This document shows, one piece after another, positions 22,639 to 26,682 of a stretch of 26,682 nucleotides of DNA. The notes beneath the pieces are model-generated. The model saw only the letters and a list, made by a program, of their open reading frames with translations. It had not been told where the DNA came from and did not search any database. A program made the translations under genes and the position numbers. How positions within the stretch are numbered: position 1 is the first letter of the stretch; every line of letters begins with the position of its first letter. Source of the DNA: DATDAW01 sp036524675 (GTDB taxonomy: Bacteria; Verrucomicrobiota; Verrucomicrobiia; Chthoniobacterales; DASVRZ01); NCBI GenBank assembly GCA_036524675.1, contig DATDBU010000174.1, positions 1 through 26,682 of the forward strand, read 5' to 3'.

Positions 22639-24663
22639 TTACCAGATTTCGGCTCTCTCGCTCGCGGGACGTTCCAGGGGGCTTTTCCCGTCACAGCCGA
22701 ATGCTTTGAAGAACTCCGGCATGTTGCTGACGACGCCGTTAACTCGGAATTTGGCAGGGCTGTGAGGGTCGGTTAACACTCGTGTTCTCAGAGCTTCGTC
22801 ACGGATGTTTGAACGCCATACCTGTGCCCAGCCGAGGAAGAAACGCTGTTCGGGAGTAAACCCGTCAATCGGACCGGGTTTTCCAGTTTTTGCCCACTGC
22901 TCCTGCAACGCCGTCCACGCGATCCGGACACCGCCATTGTCGGCGATGTTTTCGCCCTGGGTCAGCTCGCCATTCAGTTTGAGATCGCCGATAGCCACAT
23001 AGTTCCCGTACTGATCGATGATCTTTTGCGCGCGCGCGTTGAAGTTCTTCAAATCGTCAGGTGTCCACCATTCCTTCAAATTGCCGCTGGCATCGTATTG
23101 CCGGCCTTGATCGTCAAAGCCGTGCGTCATTTCGTGACCAATAACGGCGCCAATGCCACCGAAGTTAATGGCGTCATCCGCTTTTGGACCGAAGAATGGT
23201 GGTTGCAGGATGCCGGCAGGAAAGACGATTTCGTTCATCGACGGATTGTAGTAGGCGTTGACGGTTTGGGGTGTCATCAGCCACTCCGTGCGATCGACGG
23301 GCTTGCCAATTTTTGCGAGTGTCCGGCGAACTTCGAATTCATTGCCGCGCAACACATTGGTTACGTAGGAGTTGCGGTCGATCAGCAAGCTTGAGTAATC
23401 ACGCCATTTGTCGGGATAACCCATCTTTACAGTGAATTGATCGAGTTTCGCGAAAGCGGCCTTTTTCGTCGCGTCGCCCATCCATGTCGCGGCTGCGATC
23501 CGTTCGCGCAATGCGCGGCGCAGCGCGGCTACGAGGTCGAGGACGCGGCTCTTGGCTTCAGGCGGGAAATATTTTTCTACGTAAAGCTGGCCGACTGCTT
23601 CACCGAGCGCGCCGTTGGTCGCCGCGAGGACGCGTTTCCAGCGGGGCTTAAGCTCCTTGGCCCCGGTAAGGACCTGGCCGTAAAAACGGAAGTTTTCGTT
23701 AACGAAAGGGTCGCTGAGTTCTTCGGCCGTTCCGGTGATGAGATGCCAGCGAAAATAAGTTTTCCAGTTTTCGATGGGTGTGGTTTTCAGTAACTCGTTG
23801 ACCCTTTTTAGGAATTCCGGCTGGCCCACATTGACGTCGCCGGGATCATTGAGGCCAAAACCGGCGAGGTAAGTTTTCCAGTCGAAATTGGGGGTTAACG
23901 CCTGCACTTCAGTTAGGGTCAACTTGTGATAACTGGCGTTCGGATCTCGCAGCTGGACGTTGGTCATCGACGCCTCGGCAAGAGATGTCTCGATCTTCAA
24001 AACGATCTTGGCGTTGGCAGCTGCGTCGATTGGTTTGTCACCAAGGAGACCGAACATTTTTGCGACATGTTCCAGGTACTGATCGCGCTGCTTCTGTGAA
24101 GCGGCGTCTGTACGAGTGTAATAGTCGCGGTCCGGCAGCCCGAGTCCACCTTGGAAAAGCTGCGCGATTATGCGTGTGCTGTCCTTGGCGTCTTGATCGG
24201 CAAAAAAGTTGAAACCCGTGGCGATGCCGTTGAGGTGAAAATGGGCGAGTAGAGCCGGAAAATCAGCAGAAGTTTTGAGAGCGGCAATTCGGTCAAATTC
24301 CGGCTGGAGCGGAGTGATTCCGGCTCTGTTGACAGCATCCACATCCATCCCAGCCGCGTAAAAATCGCCAATTTTCCGGCGGATACTCCCCTCAGGAGCA
24401 GATTTGTCCGAGGCGGCTTCCTCAAGGATACTTTTTACGTGTTGATTATTGCTTTCGGCGAGCTGAATAAAACTGCCCCAGATCGAGTATTCACCGGGGA
24501 TTGGGTTGTTCTTGATCCAGCTGCCATTGGCATAATCGAAGAAATCAACGCACGGATTGACGTTTGCATCGATGGTCTTGGGATCAAAAGAGGGAAGATC
24601 CTGAGCGAGAAGGGGAGTTGTGACGAGAAGCAGACTGGCGGCGAGGCTGGGTGTGAGAGGCAT
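22639..24663 (-). CDS. M13-family (neprilysin-like) zinc metallopeptidase
   Basis: This 674-residue secreted endopeptidase has a signal peptide (MPLTPSLAASLLLVTTPLLAQ) and an N-terminal M13 domain starting NVNPCVDFFDYANGSWI. The zinc site is HEMTH (510-514) in VIGHEMTHGFDDQGRQYD, with the third ligand in ENIADNGG (Glu571). NAYYNPSMNEIVFPAGILQPP is the substrate-binding motif of the family. The C-terminus ends RAEIW, where most members have a cysteine in place of the alanine (CxxW). Members cleave peptides on the amino side of hydrophobic residues, here presumably in the periplasm. The ATG at 24663 starts exactly at the signal peptide; a TTG at 24702 would add 13 residues. Confidence 0.96.
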   Translation of the reverse strand: MPLTPSLAASLLLVTTPLLAQDLPSFDPKTIDANVNPCVDFFDYANGSWIKNNPIPGEYSIWGSFIQLAESNNQHVKSILEEAASDKSAPEGSIRRKIGDFYAAGMDVDAVNRAGITPLQPEFDRIAALKTSADFPALLAHFHLNGIATGFNFFADQDAKDSTRIIAQLFQGGLGLPDRDYYTRTDAASQKQRDQYLEHVAKMFGLLGDKPIDAAANAKIVLKIETSLAEASMTNVQLRDPNASYHKLTLTEVQALTPNFDWKTYLAGFGLNDPGDVNVGQPEFLKRVNELLKTTPIENWKTYFRWHLITGTAEELSDPFVNENFRFYGQVLTGAKELKPRWKRVLAATNGALGEAVGQLYVEKYFPPEAKSRVLDLVAALRRALRERIAAATWMGDATKKAAFAKLDQFTVKMGYPDKWRDYSSLLIDRNSYVTNVLRGNEFEVRRTLAKIGKPVDRTEWLMTPQTVNAYYNPSMNEIVFPAGILQPPFFGPKADDAINFGGIGAVIGHEMTHGFDDQGRQYDASGNLKEWWTPDDLKNFNARAQKIIDQYGNYVAIGDLKLNGELTQGENIADNGGVRIAWTALQEQWAKTGKPGPIDGFTPEQRFFLGWAQVWRSNIRDEALRTRVLTDPHSPAKFRVNGVVSNMPEFFKAFGCDGKSPLERPASERAEIW

Positions 24664-24775
24664 GGAAATGAAAGGAGACAGTGCGAAGGGGTGGACGTTC
24701 AACTATTTGCTTCCGCACGGAAGGACCCGATTCCTCCGGCTGCGCAAATCGCGTGATTCACCGTTCAATGATGGA

Positions 24776-25420
24776 TCAGGGCGAGAGCCGATCGAGTTGC
24801 CAGGAACCGGCCTCCGTCAATTGGTATTGGAAACGGTCGTGAAGGCGGTTGGGGCGTCCTTGCCAGAATTCGAAGCGGATTGGTTTTAGCCGAAAGCCGC
24901 CCCAAAAATCGGGTAGGGGAATTTCGTCGACACCGGCATATTGGGTTTCCAGTTCGGCAAGACGTTGCTCAAGGAATGCGCGATCCGGGATGATCTCGCT
25001 CTGTGTGGATACGATTGCCCCCAGCTGACTGCCGCGTGGACGGGAATGGAAATAGATGCTTGCCTCGTCGCGGGACGTACGTTCTACGGATCCGGCGATG
25101 GAGACCTGCCGCTCGAGGTTATACCAGAAAAATGTCAGGCTTGCGCGTGGGTTCTCAGCCAGGTCGCGAGCTTTGCGGCTGCCATAGTTGGTAAAAAAGC
25201 AGAACCCCCGTGCGTCAAAGGCCTTGAGCAGCACGGTCCGTGATGAAGGAAAACCGTCGGCGCCTGCGGTTGAGAGTGTCATCGCATTGGGCTCGGCATT
25301 TCCCGATGCCACCGCAGCGTCGAACCATTTGGCGAATTCGCGAAAGGGATTAGCGTCCATTTCAGAGCGACGCAGCCCGGCTCGGGCGTATTCTCGGCGG
25401 AGTTCAGCAGGATCGATCAT
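24776..25420 (-). CDS. pdxH: Pyridoxamine 5'-phosphate oxidase
   Basis: This 214-residue FMN enzyme oxidises pyridoxine or pyridoxamine 5'-phosphate to pyridoxal 5'-phosphate. Family motifs include RREYARAGL, ADGFPSSRTVLLKAFDARGFCFFTNYGSRKARDL (residues about 55-89), FFWYNLERQVSIAG, YFHSRPRGSQLGA, and the C-terminal FWQGRPNRLHDRF. The ATG at 25420 (MIDPAELRREY) is the family start; the open frame upstream to 25549 is not similar to PdxH. It stands upstream of the M13 peptidase gene on the same strand with a 112-base gap, probably as an independent unit. Confidence 0.97.
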   Translation of the reverse strand: MIDPAELRREYARAGLRRSEMDANPFREFAKWFDAAVASGNAEPNAMTLSTAGADGFPSSRTVLLKAFDARGFCFFTNYGSRKARDLAENPRASLTFFWYNLERQVSIAGSVERTSRDEASIYFHSRPRGSQLGAIVSTQSEIIPDRAFLEQRLAELETQYAGVDEIPLPDFWGGFRLKPIRFEFWQGRPNRLHDRFQYQLTEAGSWQLDRLSP

Positions 25421-25572
25421 GGGTAAGTATAAGGTCTTATGTGTTGAGTTTGTAAGTCTTAAGATGCAGCGCAAAACGTCATGCGGCCTGCAACTGAAGG
25501 GACGGATTGAACTCCTGCGATGGAACGAGATAGACACCGGAGGTTTCACTACAAACCAAGCGCTTGCCTCTT

Positions 25573-25788
25573 ATGAAAATCAGCAAAACAATCGAAAGTT
25601 CTCCACGCCTCATCGTGTGACCGATGGGAAAAAGTTTCGGCTGTCCGACGTCGATCCCGGTGATACAGGTGATCTCGAGGTGGACGACAAGCCGCGTGTC
25701 AAGGAGGCATTACAAACTGGCATCGAAAGGAAGAGCAGCAAAGGCGCTTATTGAACGGCTCGATAACCCGGACAAGAACTGGAAATTT
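25573..25788 (+). pseudogene. ppk2: Decayed polyphosphate kinase 2 (PPK2) remnant
   Basis: An ATG at 25573 opens MKISKTIESSPRLIV and stops at TGA 25618. Two bases on, the next frame continues TDGKKFRLSDVDPGDTGDLEVDD and RVKEALQTGIER, which is the N-terminal region of PPK2. An extra TG in GTGTG (25615-25619) explains this frameshift. At about 25725-25745 the frame changes again and jumps to IERLDNPDKNWKF, the C-terminal PPK2 signature. The roughly 150 residues between, including the Walker A (GMDAAGKDG-type) and Walker B regions, are missing. The remnant ends where the IS256-type element begins. PPK2 uses polyphosphate to phosphorylate nucleotides; this copy cannot be functional. Confidence 0.85.
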
Positions 25789-26682
25789 GAGCCTGTCCGA
25801 AATTTTGTGTTTGGGTCATAACTGAAAAGAGAAATGACCAGAAAGAAACTGACCAAGAGCGAAGAGATGATTGATGAGTGGATCCGGGAAAATGGATTTG
25901 GGAAGGAGGCGATATTTGGGGAGAAAGGATTGATAGGAGAGTTGACCCGGGTGGTGGTGGAGCGAGCGTTGGCGGGAGAGTTGACGCATCATCTGGGGTA
26001 CGAAAAAGGAGCGGCGCCCGAGGAGGTGCAAAACCGGCGCAACGGTTACAGCGCGAAGACGTTGATCGGGGAGGAAGGGCCGATGGAGATCGCGGTGCCG
26101 CGGGACCGAGCCGGGAGTTTTGAACCAATGCTGGTGGCCAAGGGGCAGAAGCGATTTGAGGGTTTTGATGAGCGCATCATCGCGATGTATGCCCGGGGGA
26201 TGACGGTGAGGGATATCCAGGCATTTTTGCTGGAGCAATACCGTGTGGAAGTCAGCGCGGATTTCATCAGCACGGTGACCGATTCGGTGATGGAAGCGGT
26301 GGTGGAATGGCAGAACCGGCCGCTGGAGCGGATGTATCCGGTGGTGTTTTTCGATGCGCTGCGGGTAAAGATCCGCGATGAAGGGACGGTGAAAAACAAG
26401 GCGGTGTATCTGGCATTGGTGATGGACGCAGAAGGCAATAAAGACGTGCTTGGGCTGTGGGTGGAACAGCAAGAGGGAGCGAAGTTCTGGCAACGGGTCC
26501 TAAACGAGCTCAAAAATCGAGGCCTTGAAGACATACTGATGGCGGTGGTCGATGGGCTCAAAGGCTTTCCCGAGGCGATCGTGGCGGTATATCCGCAGGC
26601 GCAGGTGCAGACATGTATCGTGCATTTGACCCGCTACAGCCTGTCCTTTTGCGGGTGGAAAGAGCGCAAGGCCGTGGCGCGG
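25789..26682 (+). mobile_element. IS256-family insertion sequence, left part
   Basis: The element probably starts near 25789, where PPK2 homology ends and GAGCCTGTCC followed by GAAATTTTGTGT resembles terminal inverted repeats of IS256-family elements. Its transposase gene begins at 25834 and runs off the window, so the right end, target duplication and completeness are not visible. The left boundary is an inference from loss of host homology and end-like sequence. Confidence 0.75.
25834..26682 (+). CDS. IS256-family (Mutator-like) transposase, N-terminal 283 residues
   Basis: The frame is open from ATG 25834 to the window edge: 283 codons of a usual 400 or so. It begins MTRKKLTKSEEMIDEWIREN. 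GELTHHLGYEKG and RRNGYSAKTL are the family N-terminal hallmarks. VPRDRAGSFEP, MYARGMTVRDIQAFL and VSADFISTVTD follow. The first catalytic aspartate is in VVFFDALRVKI, the second in AVVDGLKGFPEAI, and QTCIVHLTRYSLSF is the conserved stretch before the helical insertion. The third catalytic residue (Glu) lies beyond the edge. No frameshift or stop is seen, so the transposase may be intact. Confidence 0.95.
   Translation, partial: MTRKKLTKSEEMIDEWIRENGFGKEAIFGEKGLIGELTRVVVERALAGELTHHLGYEKGAAPEEVQNRRNGYSAKTLIGEEGPMEIAVPRDRAGSFEPMLVAKGQKRFEGFDERIIAMYARGMTVRDIQAFLLEQYRVEVSADFISTVTDSVMEAVVEWQNRPLERMYPVVFFDALRVKIRDEGTVKNKAVYLALVMDAEGNKDVLGLWVEQQEGAKFWQRVLNELKNRGLEDILMAVVDGLKGFPEAIVAVYPQAQVQTCIVHLTRYSLSFCGWKERKAVAR

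Noticed and set aside
25816..26493. 225-codon minus-strand open frame
   Set aside because: It is antisense to the IS256 transposase and is His/Pro/Leu-rich shadow sequence.

Overview
The window looks like chromosomal DNA from a Gram-negative bacterium, most likely a soil or freshwater member of the Verrucomicrobiota. The reasons are the overall gene mix, sparse use of Shine-Dalgarno sites, and a proline/threonine-rich lipoprotein whose C-terminal block resembles a motif I associate with that phylum. This assignment is an inference; there is no rRNA or phylogenetic marker to settle it.

Region 1 (1-2881, minus strand) is a bufferin-type RiPP operon. A small secreted precursor with eight regularly spaced cysteines (bufA-like) is followed by a DUF692/MNIO modifying enzyme (bufB), a DUF2063 partner protein (bufC), a membrane-anchored zinc-less MsrB, and the first 26 codons of what looks like a DoxX-family protein running off the window edge. 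The MNIO and its partner should convert precursor cysteines into metal-binding heterocycles. The MsrB between bufC and doxX is the unusual element. An AraC-family regulator (3005-3973, minus) separates this operon from the next.

Region 2 (4219-9185, plus) is a glycerol/dihydroxyacetone operon: a glycerol facilitator, DhaK, DhaL and an 819-residue DhaM-HPr-Enzyme I fusion. The fusion appears to carry the whole PEP-to-DhaL phosphorelay in one chain. A tRNA-Arg(ACG) follows. Region 3 (9410-11693) has a WcaJ-type exopolysaccharide glycosyl-1-phosphate transferase diverging from a NusG/RfaH-type antiterminator, with two strong dyads in the intergenic space.

Region 4 (12021-14536) carries a LuxR-type response regulator with a soluble DegS-like histidine kinase, a tRNA-Glu(CTC) and a GmhA-like SIS isomerase. 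Region 5 (14710-19007, plus) is a sulfate uptake cluster: a YezD protein, an M14-family metallocarboxypeptidase with a near-ideal Shine-Dalgarno, then cysT, cysW and cysA, with no sulfate-binding protein. Region 6 (19100-22532, plus) has the lipoprotein, a GT4-type glycogen synthase, an unrecognised alpha/beta-hydrolase-like protein and a DUF6717-like protein.

Region 7 (22639-26682) has an M13 metallopeptidase and PdxH on the minus strand. These are followed by a decayed polyphosphate kinase 2 gene that abuts an IS256-family element whose transposase runs off the right edge.
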